The notes under the pieces: generated by a model
What the model saw: the letters and a program-made list of their open reading frames with translations, nothing else
What the model was told of the DNA's origin: nothing
Database searches by the model: none
Translations under genes and position numbers: made by a program
In this document: positions 8,391 through 16,551 of the stretch, piece after piece
How the letters are laid out: each line of letters starts with the position of its first letter
Position numbering within the stretch: the stretch's first letter is position 1
Assembly: GCF_039062465.1 (NCBI RefSeq)
Contig: NZ_JBCLNF010000001.1
Location: forward strand, 186,001 to 250,000
Reading direction: 5' to 3'
From: Parolsenella sp958406235
Lineage (GTDB): Bacteria > Actinomycetota > Coriobacteriia > Coriobacteriales > Atopobiaceae
DNA: 64,000 nucleotides

Positions 8391-10733
8391 ATGGAGACAC
8401 TGAGGGAGGTCGGCAGGCCGATCCCAAGGGTTGACGCCTACGACAAGGTCACTGGTCGTGCGAAGTTCACGGATGACCTATGTCCCAAGCCTTGCCTTGA
8501 GGCAAAGCTTCTCCACTCCACCATCGCAAACGGTCGGGTCACCTCGATTGACACCACGGAGGCACTCAAGGTGCCGGGCGTCGTTGCTATCTACACGTGC
8601 TTCGACGTGCCCAAGCACCCATATCCCGTGGCCGGCCACCCCTGGTATGCCAACTCCGCCGCGGCCAAGCGTGACCAGGCTGACCGTCGCCTGCTTGACG
8701 ACCGCGTGCGCATCTACGGTGACAACATCGCCGTCGTGGTGGGCGAGGATACCGTCGCTTGCGACCGCGCGCTGCGCCTGATTAAGGTCGAGTACGAGGA
8801 GTATCCCGTCGTCTACGACGCGATTGAGTCCATGAAGGGCACCGAGGTGCCCGTCCATGAGGCCAAGCCCGACAACATCGTCGCCCACACTTGCGCGGTC
8901 ACGCCTGAGGACAAGCTCGCCGAGGCCGGTTACAAGACGGTGGAGGAGGCCCTCGAGGATCCCGCCTATCATCACATCGCCATCCATGCGGAGAGCCGCG
9001 AGCAGTCTCAGGTCCACATCGAGTCCTGCGTCTCTTACTGCTACATGGAGGGCAACAAGATCGTCTGCGTGAGCTCAACGCAGATCCCGCACGTCGTGCG
9101 CCGCGTCATCGGCCAGGCCCTTGGCATTCCCTGGGGCGACGTTCGCGTCATCAAGCCCTACATCGGCGGTGGCTTCGGCACAAAGCAGGACGTCCACTAC
9201 GAGCCTCTCAATGCGTGGATCTGCAAGCAGCTCGGCGGCCGATGCGTCAGGCTCGAGATCTCGCGCGAGGAGCTCTTCTGGGCCACTTCGGGCCGCCAGC
9301 CCAAGACGTTCGACATCGAGTGCTCCTATGGCGACGACATGACCCTCCACGCTCGCAAGATCGTCGCGTACTCGAATACGGGCGGATACGTTCACCACGG
9401 TCACGCCCTCGTTCTCAACTCGGTGAACAGCTTCCGCTGGCTCTACCACACCAACGAGGTCGCCACGCACTCCGAGGCCTACACCATCTATACCAACGGC
9501 CCGCACACGGGAGCCATGCGCGCCTATGGCGTGCCCGAGGGCAACTGGGCGGCCGAGTGCCTCATGGGCGACATTGCCTATGACAACGGCTGGGATGGCC
9601 TCGAGTTCCGTCTCAAGAACGTCTATACCGACAAGTTCGTCGACGAGTTCACGCCTAACGGAGTCATTGCCGCCCATACTTGCGCCATCAGGGAGTGCGC
9701 CGAGAAGGGCAAGGCGTACATCGAGTGGGATCGCAAGAAGAGGGAGTACGCGAACGAGACCGGTCCGATTCGCCATGGCGTGGGCGTCGCGTTCTTCGTG
9801 TACAAGACTGCCGTCGCTCCGTTCGCGCTCGAGACGGCCACCGCTCAGGTCACGCTCAACCAGGACGGCTCGGTCCAGCTCCAGATGGGCGCCACCGAGA
9901 TTGGCCAGGGAGCCGACACCGTCTTTAGCCAGATGGCAGCCGAGGCCATCGGCGTCGATACCGAGGACATCCACATCGTCTCGCAGCAGGACACGGACGT
10001 CACGCCCTATGACTCCGGTGCCTATGCGTCGCGCCAGACCTACGTCTCCGGCACGGCCGTGAAGAAGGCTGGCGAGACCCTCAGGGGCAAGATTCTCGAC
10101 TTCGCGCGCAAGCTCACGCCCGACGCGCCCGGCGAGCTCGACCTGCATGACCATGCCATCTGGGACGGCGAGGGCAACAAAATCTGGAACCTCGCTGACC
10201 TCGCCCTCGAGGCCTACTACAACCTCGACGGAGCAGATCAGCTCTCCGCTCACGAGACCATCAACGTCCACACCAACACCATCGCCGGTGGCGTCACTTT
10301 CGCTGACGTCACGGTGGACATGCCACTTGGCCAGGTCACGGTCAACAAGATCATCAACGTCCAGGACTCTGGCCGCCTGATCAACCCCAAGCTCGTTGAG
10401 CAGCAGATTCACGGCGGTATGGCCCAGGGTATCGGTTATGGCCTCTACGAGGAGCTTCAGATCGACCCGAAGACCGCTCGCGTCCTCAACCCGACGCTTC
10501 TCGACTACAAGATCCCCACGACGATGGACCTGCCCGACCTCAAGGCGGACTTCGTCGAGAAGCCGTGCCCGACGGGGCCCTACGGCAACAAGGCGGTTGG
10601 CGAGACCCCGGTCATCCCGCCCGCATCCGCCATCCGAGACGCAATCCTCGACGCCACCGGCGTCAAGTTCTACGTGGAGCCCATGACGCCGCAGCGTCTG
10701 TTCGAGGGCTTCAAGGAAGCGGGGCTGATCTAG
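8391..10733 (+). CDS. xdhA: Xanthine dehydrogenase, molybdopterin-binding subunit (E. coli XdhA type)
   Basis: 780 residues. It follows E. coli XdhA closely along its length: RVDAYDKVTGRAKFTDD near residue 14, STQIPHVVRRVIGQALGIPW near 226, KPYIGGGFGTKQDV near 255, MGATEIGQGADTVFSQM near 500 and the C-terminal KAVGETPVIPPASAIRDA near 735 with the putative catalytic Glu. With XdhB and XdhC it would form the cytoplasmic Mo-FAD-[2Fe-2S] enzyme that oxidises hypoxanthine or xanthine. Gene order Mo-FAD-FeS is that of E. coli xdhABC. Strong AAGGAGG 5 bases before the ATG. Its TAG is immediately followed by the ATG of xdhB. Confidence 0.93.
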   Translation: METLREVGRPIPRVDAYDKVTGRAKFTDDLCPKPCLEAKLLHSTIANGRVTSIDTTEALKVPGVVAIYTCFDVPKHPYPVAGHPWYANSAAAKRDQADRRLLDDRVRIYGDNIAVVVGEDTVACDRALRLIKVEYEEYPVVYDAIESMKGTEVPVHEAKPDNIVAHTCAVTPEDKLAEAGYKTVEEALEDPAYHHIAIHAESREQSQVHIESCVSYCYMEGNKIVCVSSTQIPHVVRRVIGQALGIPWGDVRVIKPYIGGGFGTKQDVHYEPLNAWICKQLGGRCVRLEISREELFWATSGRQPKTFDIECSYGDDMTLHARKIVAYSNTGGYVHHGHALVLNSVNSFRWLYHTNEVATHSEAYTIYTNGPHTGAMRAYGVPEGNWAAECLMGDIAYDNGWDGLEFRLKNVYTDKFVDEFTPNGVIAAHTCAIRECAEKGKAYIEWDRKKREYANETGPIRHGVGVAFFVYKTAVAPFALETATAQVTLNQDGSVQLQMGATEIGQGADTVFSQMAAEAIGVDTEDIHIVSQQDTDVTPYDSGAYASRQTYVSGTAVKKAGETLRGKILDFARKLTPDAPGELDLHDHAIWDGEGNKIWNLADLALEAYYNLDGADQLSAHETINVHTNTIAGGVTFADVTVDMPLGQVTVNKIINVQDSGRLINPKLVEQQIHGGMAQGIGYGLYEELQIDPKTARVLNPTLLDYKIPTTMDLPDLKADFVEKPCPTGPYGNKAVGETPVIPPASAIRDAILDATGVKFYVEPMTPQRLFEGFKEAGLI

Positions 10734-11615
10734 ATGTACGACATCGAATCGCTCTATGAGGCCACCAGCGTGGCTGATGCCTGCGAGGCCCTTGCGGCCG
10801 ACCCCTCCGCCGAGGTCATCGCCGGTGGTACCGACGTCCTGGTCATGCTGCGCGAGGGCAAGGGCGCGCCTGCCCATCTCGTCTCGATTCACGAGCTCCA
10901 TGACGAACTCGATGGCGTGCGCCTTCTCGACGACGGCACCGTTTGGATCGGCCCCATCACGTGGTTCCATCACGTGACCACGTCCCCGGTCATCCAGGAG
11001 ACCGTGCCGGTTCTCGGCGAGGCCTGCGACACCCCGGGCGGCCCGCAGCTGCGCGTCTCCGGCACGATTGGTGGCAACGTTTGCTCTGCCGCCACCTCGG
11101 CCGACTCCGCATCGACGCTCTTTGCGTTTGGTGCCCTGCTCGACCTTCAGAGTTCCCGCGGAACGCGCACCCTCCCCATTGAGGAGTGGTATGCCGGTCC
11201 CGGCCGTAGCCATCGCGAGCGTGACGAGCTTCTCGTGGGCATCCGAATTCCGCGCGACCACTACGAGGGCTTCTCCGGCCACTACTTCAAGTATGGCAAG
11301 CGTCGTGCCCTCGAGATCACCACGATGGGATGCTGCTGCCTGGTGAAGCTTGGCGAGGACAAGCGCACGATCGAGGATATCCGCCTCGCGTTTGGCGTCG
11401 CCGGCCCGACCCCGATGCGCGCCATCGCCGCCGAGGACGCCGTGCGCGGGCTCGATGTGGCCGAGGCCGCCGAGCGTATCGGCGAGCTCGCCTGTGCTTG
11501 CACCAACCCGCGTGACTCCTGGCGCGCGAGCAAGGACTTCCGCCTGCAGCTTATCAAGGAGATGTCGAAGCGTTCCCTCATCGAGGCCGCTCGAAAGGGA
11601 GGGGCTGATATTTAA
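10734..11615 (+). CDS. xdhB: Xanthine dehydrogenase, FAD-binding subunit
   Basis: 293 residues of the CO dehydrogenase/xanthine dehydrogenase flavoprotein family. The FAD motifs are VIAGGTDVLVMLREGK near residue 28 and SGTIGGNVCSAATSADS near 107; the C-terminal part (residues 180-290) is the CoxM-type domain. It would pass electrons from the iron-sulfur subunit to NAD+ or another acceptor. It starts directly at the end of xdhA with no gap and its TAA overlaps the xdhC ATG by one base, so the three subunits are tightly coupled. Confidence 0.93.
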   Translation: MYDIESLYEATSVADACEALAADPSAEVIAGGTDVLVMLREGKGAPAHLVSIHELHDELDGVRLLDDGTVWIGPITWFHHVTTSPVIQETVPVLGEACDTPGGPQLRVSGTIGGNVCSAATSADSASTLFAFGALLDLQSSRGTRTLPIEEWYAGPGRSHRERDELLVGIRIPRDHYEGFSGHYFKYGKRRALEITTMGCCCLVKLGEDKRTIEDIRLAFGVAGPTPMRAIAAEDAVRGLDVAEAAERIGELACACTNPRDSWRASKDFRLQLIKEMSKRSLIEAARKGGADI

Positions 11616-12103
11616 TGGATATGCGAATTCTTAAGTGCACCGTCAACGGCAAGGAAGTGCAGGTTGGCTATGACCCGCGCGAGAGCCTGCTCGACACGCT
11701 GCGCAACCGCCTTGGCCTCACGAGCGTCAAGCGCGGCTGTGAGGTGGGCGAGTGCGGTGCCTGCACCGTCCTGATCGACGGCGTCGCGACTGATACCTGT
11801 CTGTACCTTACCGAGTGGGCCCAGGGCAAGAACATCCTCACCGTTGAGGGTCTTCAGGCTCCGGACGGTACGCTCAACCCCGTCCAGCAGGCCTTTATCG
11901 ACCAGTTTGCCGTTCAGTGCGGCTTCTGCATCCCTGGCATCATCATGAGCGCCGTGGAGATGATTGACTCTGGTAAGACCTTCACGCGCGACGAGATCCG
12001 CAAGAACCTCTCCGGCCACCTTTGCCGCTGCACCGGCTACCAGAACGTGATTGACGGCGTCGAAAAAGCGATTGAGATCGTCCACAAGGAGTGCGGCGAG
12101 TAG
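11615..12103 (+). CDS. xdhC: Xanthine dehydrogenase, [2Fe-2S] subunit
   Basis: 162 residues carrying both iron-sulfur centres of the family: CEVGECGAC near residue 42 with a further Cys near 63 (plant-type cluster), and CGFC near 105 with CRCTGYQ near 138 (helical-domain cluster). The small size and motif order are those of E. coli XdhC. It overlaps xdhB by one base and ends the operon 33 bases before a hairpin. Confidence 0.94.
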   Translation: MDMRILKCTVNGKEVQVGYDPRESLLDTLRNRLGLTSVKRGCEVGECGACTVLIDGVATDTCLYLTEWAQGKNILTVEGLQAPDGTLNPVQQAFIDQFAVQCGFCIPGIIMSAVEMIDSGKTFTRDEIRKNLSGHLCRCTGYQNVIDGVEKAIEIVHKECGE

Positions 12104-12135
12104 GCGAGAGACGTCTCGCTACTGTTGCCTAGCAT

Positions 12136-12172
12136 GAGGGCCCGACTCCCCACGGAGCCGGACCCTCTATTT
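12136..12172 (+). terminator. Probable terminator of xdhABC
   Basis: GAGGGCCCGACTCC (12136-12149) pairs with GGAGCCGGACCCTC (12154-12167) in 12 of 14 positions around a 4-base loop, followed by TATTTG. The T tract is weak. Confidence 0.6.
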
Positions 12173-12244
12173 GTGCGGTTCAGAACTCTTGATGCCCGTC
12201 CAGGTCACCCCAGCAGCCAAGGCCCGCCTCTGCAACGTGGGTCT

Positions 12245-12313
12245 GCGTGGCCTCCGGACGCGGAGCGAGGGTTTTCTCGAAGAGCACCCGAGCGCAGCGT
12301 CCGGAGGCCACGC
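12245..12313. repeat. 17-bp perfect inverted repeat between convergent genes
   Basis: GCGTGGCCTCCGGACGC (12245-12261) and its exact complement (12297-12313) flank 35 bp. It lies between the end of xdhC and the end of the minus-strand gene at 12325. Neither side has a T run, so it is not a standard intrinsic terminator. Confidence 0.75.
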
Positions 12314-12324
12314 CGGACCTCGTT

Positions 12325-12804
12325 CTACGCCCAGTTCACGATGATCGTGTTGTTGTCGAGCTTCCCATTGCCTTGGTCAAGACCATCGCCCACGCAGACG
12401 TCATAACCGTTGCGTTGCAGGTCGTTGACGAACTTGGCCAAACGCGCCGAGTAGGTGTTGAGCAAGCGGGCCGTTTGGATGGGGGAGATGAGGTCCTGAT
12501 CGCGACCGTAGATGATGTCGCAGATGGCGTCGGCGACATCCGTGTTGCTATTGGCAACGAGGTCGTTGTAGAAGGAGTTGCCCACACCGTTGCGATCGTC
12601 GACACCCGGAGCGAACTTTACCGAGAGCTCGTAGTGACCAAACTTCGCGTACATGCGGACGCGCGTGTCCGTGCGGGCGGCGCAGTTGCGGATGGCCCAG
12701 TTGATCGCGTTATCGGAGAGGGTGTCAGCCGCGGCGCGCTCGCGATTGGGTTTGGCCTCGTCCGCGATGGCGCGAGCCTCTTCTGCCTTGATCATGTCGA
12801 GCAT
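12325..12804 (-). CDS. Hypothetical protein, 159 residues
   Basis: Not recognised. A real gene is supported by a strong ribosome site (GGAGGG four bases upstream of the ATG at 12804) and ordinary amino acid composition in a zone where the opposite frames look like shadows. The protein is soluble and charged: a helical N-terminal part (residues 1-45, EEARAIADEAKPNRERAA), a middle with YAKFGHYELSVKF, and an Asp/Asn-rich C-terminus ending DNNTIIVNWA. No signal peptide, membrane segment or cysteine cluster. It is transcribed against xdhABC and divergently from the purine permease, so a link to purine use is possible only by position. Confidence 0.7.
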   Translation of the reverse strand: MLDMIKAEEARAIADEAKPNRERAAADTLSDNAINWAIRNCAARTDTRVRMYAKFGHYELSVKFAPGVDDRNGVGNSFYNDLVANSNTDVADAICDIIYGRDQDLISPIQTARLLNTYSARLAKFVNDLQRNGYDVCVGDGLDQGNGKLDNNTIIVNWA

Positions 12805-13011
12805 GGTACCCTCCGTCTGAAGTCGTTGCGTGCGGTCGAATCGTATCCCAGGCCAACGCCGTGGCCTGGCAATACCGCTGATTCATATAGTAAATTACCG
12901 TTCGCGAGGTTATACCCGCCGTTTGCGCTCCACAACGTAAGAACCAAACAAATAGTTTTAGTAACTGAATAATATTTTGCATGTCGTGCGGGACCCAAAG
13001 GAGGAGCACGC
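12805..13011. promoter_or_regulatory. AT-rich divergent promoter region
   Basis: This 207-bp gap separates the minus-strand hypothetical gene from the purine permease. It is far more AT-rich than its surroundings. TAATAT (12970-12975) is a plausible -10 for the permease and TACTAT read on the minus strand (about 12885-12890) for the hypothetical gene. No purine riboswitch consensus was seen. Confidence 0.4.
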
Positions 13012-14424
13012 ATGGGAAACACCATGAAGACCGAAGGTAATCTGGACGAGAGGCTTTTCAAGCGCGAGGGAGTTCCACCCCTGTCCTCGCTTGTGCCGAT
13101 GAGCCTTCAGCACGTGCTGGCGTCGTTCGCCGGCGTCATTACGCCAGCGATGATGATCGCCACTACGTGCAAGTTCACTCCGGAGCAGGAAGCGGCGATC
13201 ATCCAGGTCGCCCTCATCCTCTCCGCCATCGACACGCTGCTTCAGCAGTTCCCGCTCTTTGGGCGCATTGGCGCGGGCCTGCCCATCCTCACGGGCGCAT
13301 CGTTCGCCTTCCTTCCCGTCATGCAGGCGGTTGGCGGCGAGTTCGGCTTCTCCGTTGTACTCGGCTCGCAGCTCATCGGCGGCATCGTGGCGGTGGTCTT
13401 CGGCCTTTTCTACGATAAGGTGAAGCGTTTCTTCCCGCCGCTCGTCACCGGTACGGTCATCTTCACCATCGGCGTCTCGCTCTATCCCACCGCCATCAAG
13501 TACATTGCCGGTGGTGTCGGGACGCCGGGCTTTGGCAGCGCCCAGAACTGGCTTGTTGGCCTCGTCACCTTCGCGCTGACCTTCGGCCTCACCAACTTCA
13601 CGACGGGCATCACCAAGATCGGCTCGATCTTCTTCGCCATGCTCATTGGCTGCCTTGTCTCGATTCCCTTTGGCATGATCGACGCCTCTGCGATTTCCGG
13701 CGCGTCCTGGTTCTCCCTCCCGCAGTTCATGCCCTACGAGCTCAAGTTCGACCCAGCGGTGTGCATCACGGTCGGCATCATCTACGTGATGGTGAACGTA
13801 CAGCTCATCGGTGACCTTTCCGCTGCGGTTGCCGGTTCGATGGACCGCATGCCCAAGGGCCGCGAAATCAGTGGCGGCATCATGGCGCAGGGCCTCGTCT
13901 CCATCATCTCCTCGATGTTCGGCGGCCTCCCGACCTCCGCGTTTGGCCAGAACGTCGGCATCATCGTGAGCACCAAGGTCATCAACCGCTGGGTCTTTGG
14001 CGGCGCGGCTCTTACCTTCATGGCAGCCGGCCTCTGCCCGAAGCTCTCCGCGCTCCTGCTCATGATTCCGCAGCCCGTCATTGGTGGCGCCACGATCAGC
14101 GTTTTCGGCACCATTACCCTCAACGGCATTCGAATCCTCGTGAAGGACGGGCTTACGCCGCGTACCTGCACCATCTTTGGTGTGTCTGTGGCATTTGGCC
14201 TGGGCATCGCGCAGGTCGCTGGCTCCCTTACCGGCACTGGCATGCCTGCATGGATCAACACCATCTTCGGCACCTCCGCGATTACCCCATGCGCCGTCAT
14301 GGCCATCGTGCTAAATCTTCTCATGCCTCCCGAGCCCATCGAGGAGGGCGAGGCGCTTAAGGTCGCCGATTCTGGCGATCATGACGCCGAGGGCGACGAC
14401 GAGGTCGAGGCTGCCGAGGCGTAG
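13012..14424 (+). CDS. NCS2-family xanthine/uracil permease
   Basis: 470 residues with about 12-14 hydrophobic segments. It carries the nucleobase-cation-symporter-2 signature (SAFGQNVGIIVSTKVINRWV near residue 316), SLQHVLASFAGVITPAMM near 34 and GRIGAGLPILTGASFAF in the re-entrant loop region. The family moves uracil, xanthine or urate with protons. The position beside xdhABC favours a xanthine- or urate-type substrate, but sequence alone does not decide. ATG 13012 has AAGGAGG 7 bases upstream. The C-terminus is an acidic 25-residue tail rich in Glu and Asp. Confidence 0.9.
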   Translation: MGNTMKTEGNLDERLFKREGVPPLSSLVPMSLQHVLASFAGVITPAMMIATTCKFTPEQEAAIIQVALILSAIDTLLQQFPLFGRIGAGLPILTGASFAFLPVMQAVGGEFGFSVVLGSQLIGGIVAVVFGLFYDKVKRFFPPLVTGTVIFTIGVSLYPTAIKYIAGGVGTPGFGSAQNWLVGLVTFALTFGLTNFTTGITKIGSIFFAMLIGCLVSIPFGMIDASAISGASWFSLPQFMPYELKFDPAVCITVGIIYVMVNVQLIGDLSAAVAGSMDRMPKGREISGGIMAQGLVSIISSMFGGLPTSAFGQNVGIIVSTKVINRWVFGGAALTFMAAGLCPKLSALLLMIPQPVIGGATISVFGTITLNGIRILVKDGLTPRTCTIFGVSVAFGLGIAQVAGSLTGTGMPAWINTIFGTSAITPCAVMAIVLNLLMPPEPIEEGEALKVADSGDHDAEGDDEVEAAEA

Positions 14425-14517
14425 CGCTCGGGAGTTGGATTCGCTTGCTGCGTGATTGCGCGGCTCGCTTGGGGCGGGCGCGGCTGGGATGTGGATTCTG
14501 GCCGCGCCTGCTGTTCG

Positions 14518-14557
14518 TAAAAGAAGTGGGTGCGCCCCGCTGAGGGGAGCACCCACT
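14518..14557 (-). terminator. Terminator of metK (minus strand), possibly shared with the permease
   Basis: GTGGGTGC-G-CCCC (14527-14539) and GGGG-A-GCACCCAC (14545-14557) form a 12-bp stem with one mismatch. Read on the minus strand it is followed by TTCTTTTAC; on the plus strand no T run follows. It lies about 170 bp beyond the metK stop. Confidence 0.7.
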
Positions 14558-14589
14558 AATAGCTAGGTGGTTGGTGGCTCAATCATCGT

Positions 14590-14706
14590 GGCCTTGCGCG
14601 TCAGCCAATGCTCGCGTCGCGCCGCCGGTTGCTGCTCACGCCACAGGCTCGCGCGCCACTCATCGCTCGTGCCGCGGCCTCGCGTGTCAGCCAATGCTCG
14701 CGCCGC
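14590..14706. repeat. Pair of 31-bp direct repeats beyond metK
   Basis: 14590-14620 and 14676-14706 are 31-base copies that share the core GTCAGCCAATGCTCGCG and differ at three positions, all C/T transitions. They are 86 bp apart in the non-coding gap between metK and its terminator. Confidence 0.8.
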
Positions 14707-14723
14707 CCCGCTGCTGACGTCCT

Positions 14724-15980
14724 CTACGCAAGCTCGGCCACGGCGTCCCTGAGCTCGTCGACGCGGTTCGTGGCCTCCCAGGTGAAGTCCGGGTCCTTGC
14801 GGCCGAAGTGGCCATATGCGGCGGTCTTCTCGAAGATCGGGCGGCGAAGGTCGAGGTCGCGAATGATGGCACCCGGGCGCAGGTCGAAGACGCGCTCGAC
14901 CGCAGCCTCGATCGTGCGATCGCTCACCGTGCCGGTGCCCTTGGTGTCAACCAGGATGGACAGCGGGTGCGCGACGCCGATGGCGTAGGCGAGCTGAACC
15001 TCGCACTTGTGGGCGAGACCAGCGGCGACGACGTTCTTGGCAACCCAGCGCGCGGCATACGCGGCGGATCGGTCGACCTTGGTGCAGTCCTTGCCGGAGA
15101 AGGCACCGCCGCCATGGCGGCCCATGCCGCCGTAGGTGTCGACGACGATCTTGCGGCCGGTGAGGCCGGTGTCGCCCATCGGGCCGCCAACGACGAAGCG
15201 GCCGGTGGGGTTGACGTAGATGTCCGCATTACCCCAGGGGATGTCGACCTCGGCGAGAACCGGCGCGATGACGTGCTCGATGACGTCGTTCTTGATGACG
15301 TCCATGCTCTCGACGCTCGGGTCATGCTGCGTGGAGACGACGATGGCGGTCACCTCGGCGGGTCGGTCGTTCTCGTAACGGACGGTCACCTGGGTCTTGC
15401 CGTCCGGGCGAAGGTATTCGATCTCGCCGGACTTGCGGACGTCCGCCAGGCGCTTGGCGAGGTTCTGGGCGAGGTAGATGGGCATGGGCATGAGGGTCTC
15501 GGTCTCGTCCGAGGCATAGCCGAACATCATGCCCTGGTCGCCTGCGCCGATGAGGTCGAGAGGATCGGTCGTGCGGCCTGCCTGGGCATCGAAGGACTCG
15601 TCGACGCCCTGGGCGATGTCGGGGCTCTGCTCGTGAATCATGCTGATGACGCCGCAGGTCTCGCAGTCAAAGCCGAACTTGGCTCGGTTGTAGCCGATAC
15701 GGCGAAGCACGTCTCGGGCGATGGTCTGCACGTCGACGTAGGCCTGGGTGCGGATCTCGCCGGCGACGACGACGGTGCCGGTGGTGACGAATGTCTCGCA
15801 GGCGCAACGGACCGCAGAAAGGCTGGCGGGGCTGCCGGACGGGCTGACGTAGCCCTCGGCCTCGAGGCGAGCCTCCTTGGCGAGAATCGCGTCGAGCACG
15901 GCATCGCTGATCTGGTCGCAGATCTTATCAGGGTGACCCTCGGTCACAGACTCCGAGGTGAAGTAGTAGCTCTCTGACAT
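14724..15980 (-). CDS. metK: S-adenosylmethionine synthetase
   Basis: 418 residues. MetK makes S-adenosylmethionine from methionine and ATP. Seen motifs are TSESVTEGHPDKICDQISDAVLD (residues 7-29), GAGDQGMMFGYA near 130 and GGGAFSGKDCTKVDRSAAY near 288 with the P-loop-like GGG(A/T)FSGKD. The start at 15980 is fixed by AAGGAGG upstream; the open frame extends further but only into the riboswitch. It is about 20 residues longer than many MetK proteins, with short insertions. Expression should be controlled by the SAM riboswitch and terminator directly upstream. No co-transcribed gene is visible. Confidence 0.96.
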   Translation of the reverse strand: MSESYYFTSESVTEGHPDKICDQISDAVLDAILAKEARLEAEGYVSPSGSPASLSAVRCACETFVTTGTVVVAGEIRTQAYVDVQTIARDVLRRIGYNRAKFGFDCETCGVISMIHEQSPDIAQGVDESFDAQAGRTTDPLDLIGAGDQGMMFGYASDETETLMPMPIYLAQNLAKRLADVRKSGEIEYLRPDGKTQVTVRYENDRPAEVTAIVVSTQHDPSVESMDVIKNDVIEHVIAPVLAEVDIPWGNADIYVNPTGRFVVGGPMGDTGLTGRKIVVDTYGGMGRHGGGAFSGKDCTKVDRSAAYAARWVAKNVVAAGLAHKCEVQLAYAIGVAHPLSILVDTKGTGTVSDRTIEAAVERVFDLRPGAIIRDLDLRRPIFEKTAAYGHFGRKDPDFTWEATNRVDELRDAVAELA

Positions 15981-16038
15981 GCGTGCAACCTCCTTGGGCG
16001 CAAGGCCCGTACATGGCGCCTTCCGGCACCCGGAGACG

Positions 16039-16072
16039 AAAAACGTCCCCATGCCTATATGCAAGGGGACGT
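16039..16072 (-). terminator. Attenuator terminator between SAM riboswitch and metK
   Basis: On the minus strand ACGTCCCC (16072-16065) pairs with GGGGACGT (16050-16043) around a 14-base loop, followed by a T run (16043-16039). It lies between the aptamer and metK, as in transcription-attenuating S-box leaders. Confidence 0.85.
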
Positions 16073-16092
16073 CGATGACGCGTGTCATGCTT

Positions 16093-16247
16093 CCCCCGTC
16101 TTCCGGAGAGCGCGGCTCTCCGCCGAGAATTGGCACCCTGCCGGCGGCCACGGCCGCGAGGTGGGTTGTCGGAGCGTCATAGGGCTCGGTCCCTCGGCTC
16201 TACGCGTCTTGGCGGTGCTTGGCCGCTTCGACGCCTCTTGACGAGCG
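16093..16247 (-). promoter_or_regulatory. SAM riboswitch (SAM-I/S-box class) in the metK leader
   Basis: Read on the minus strand, the leader has the S-box landmarks in order: CGUC-AAGAG (P1 5' side), GAGGGACC-GAGCCC-UAUGAC-GCUC (P2 with kink-turn), CGACAACCC, a GCGGCC/GGCCGC hairpin (P3), GGGUGCCAAUUC, hairpin GGAGAGC-CGC-GCUCUCC (P4), then GGAA-GACG closing P1. High SAM should stabilise P1 and favour the downstream terminator, shutting off metK. An extra hairpin (16204-16234, GCGTC/GACGC closing a GC-rich arm) sits between P1 and P2. Presence of P4 favours SAM-I over SAM-IV. Confidence 0.85.
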
Positions 16248-16265
16248 CCCTTTCAGGGCATAGAT

Positions 16266-16294
16266 AGTGTATTGGTTCGAAAGACGTCTGTAAA
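16266..16294 (-). promoter_or_regulatory. metK promoter
   Basis: On the minus strand TTTACA (plus-strand 16289-16294) and TACACT (16266-16271) are spaced 17 bp, about 20 bases upstream of the riboswitch. Confidence 0.65.
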
Positions 16295-16331
16295 CTTCAG
16301 AAATTATGTAAAATCGTCTGCTTAGAGTGCG

Positions 16332-16337
16332 TATAAT
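16332..16337 (+). promoter_or_regulatory. -10 element for the YhgE/Pip operon
   Basis: TATAAT is a perfect -10 hexamer; no good -35 is seen at the right distance. The remaining 214-base leader up to 16551 contains short imperfect repeats around the core TCGCCGGC (16440-16520) and no gene. Confidence 0.55.
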
Positions 16338-16551
16338 GCCCCATCGCGAGGGTATATAGGACAGCCGTGGATGCCGGGCCAGCCTGGCTCCTTACTAAGA
16401 ACACAAATGAGTGTGCCTAGCGTAACCGCGCGTCCCGTACCTCCACCGGCAAGTCTCCATCGCCGGCCAGCAAGACCCGCACCATCGCCGGCAAGGCCTC
16501 GTCGCCGGCGAGCGCAACCGTAAGTCACGTTCTACTGCAGGGAGTCACCAC

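Noticed and set aside
9075..11282. 735-residue open frame antisense to xdhA/xdhB
   Set aside because: Spans two well-supported genes in shadow phase, with no recognisable domain.
12805..13011. Purine riboswitch before the NCS2 permease
   Set aside because: The region is AT-rich but lacks the conserved purine aptamer loop and P1 sequences.
16268..16282. GGTTCGAAA as a tRNA T-arm
   Set aside because: No acceptor stem, D-arm or anticodon arm around it; it lies in the metK promoter. No tRNA gene was found anywhere in the window.
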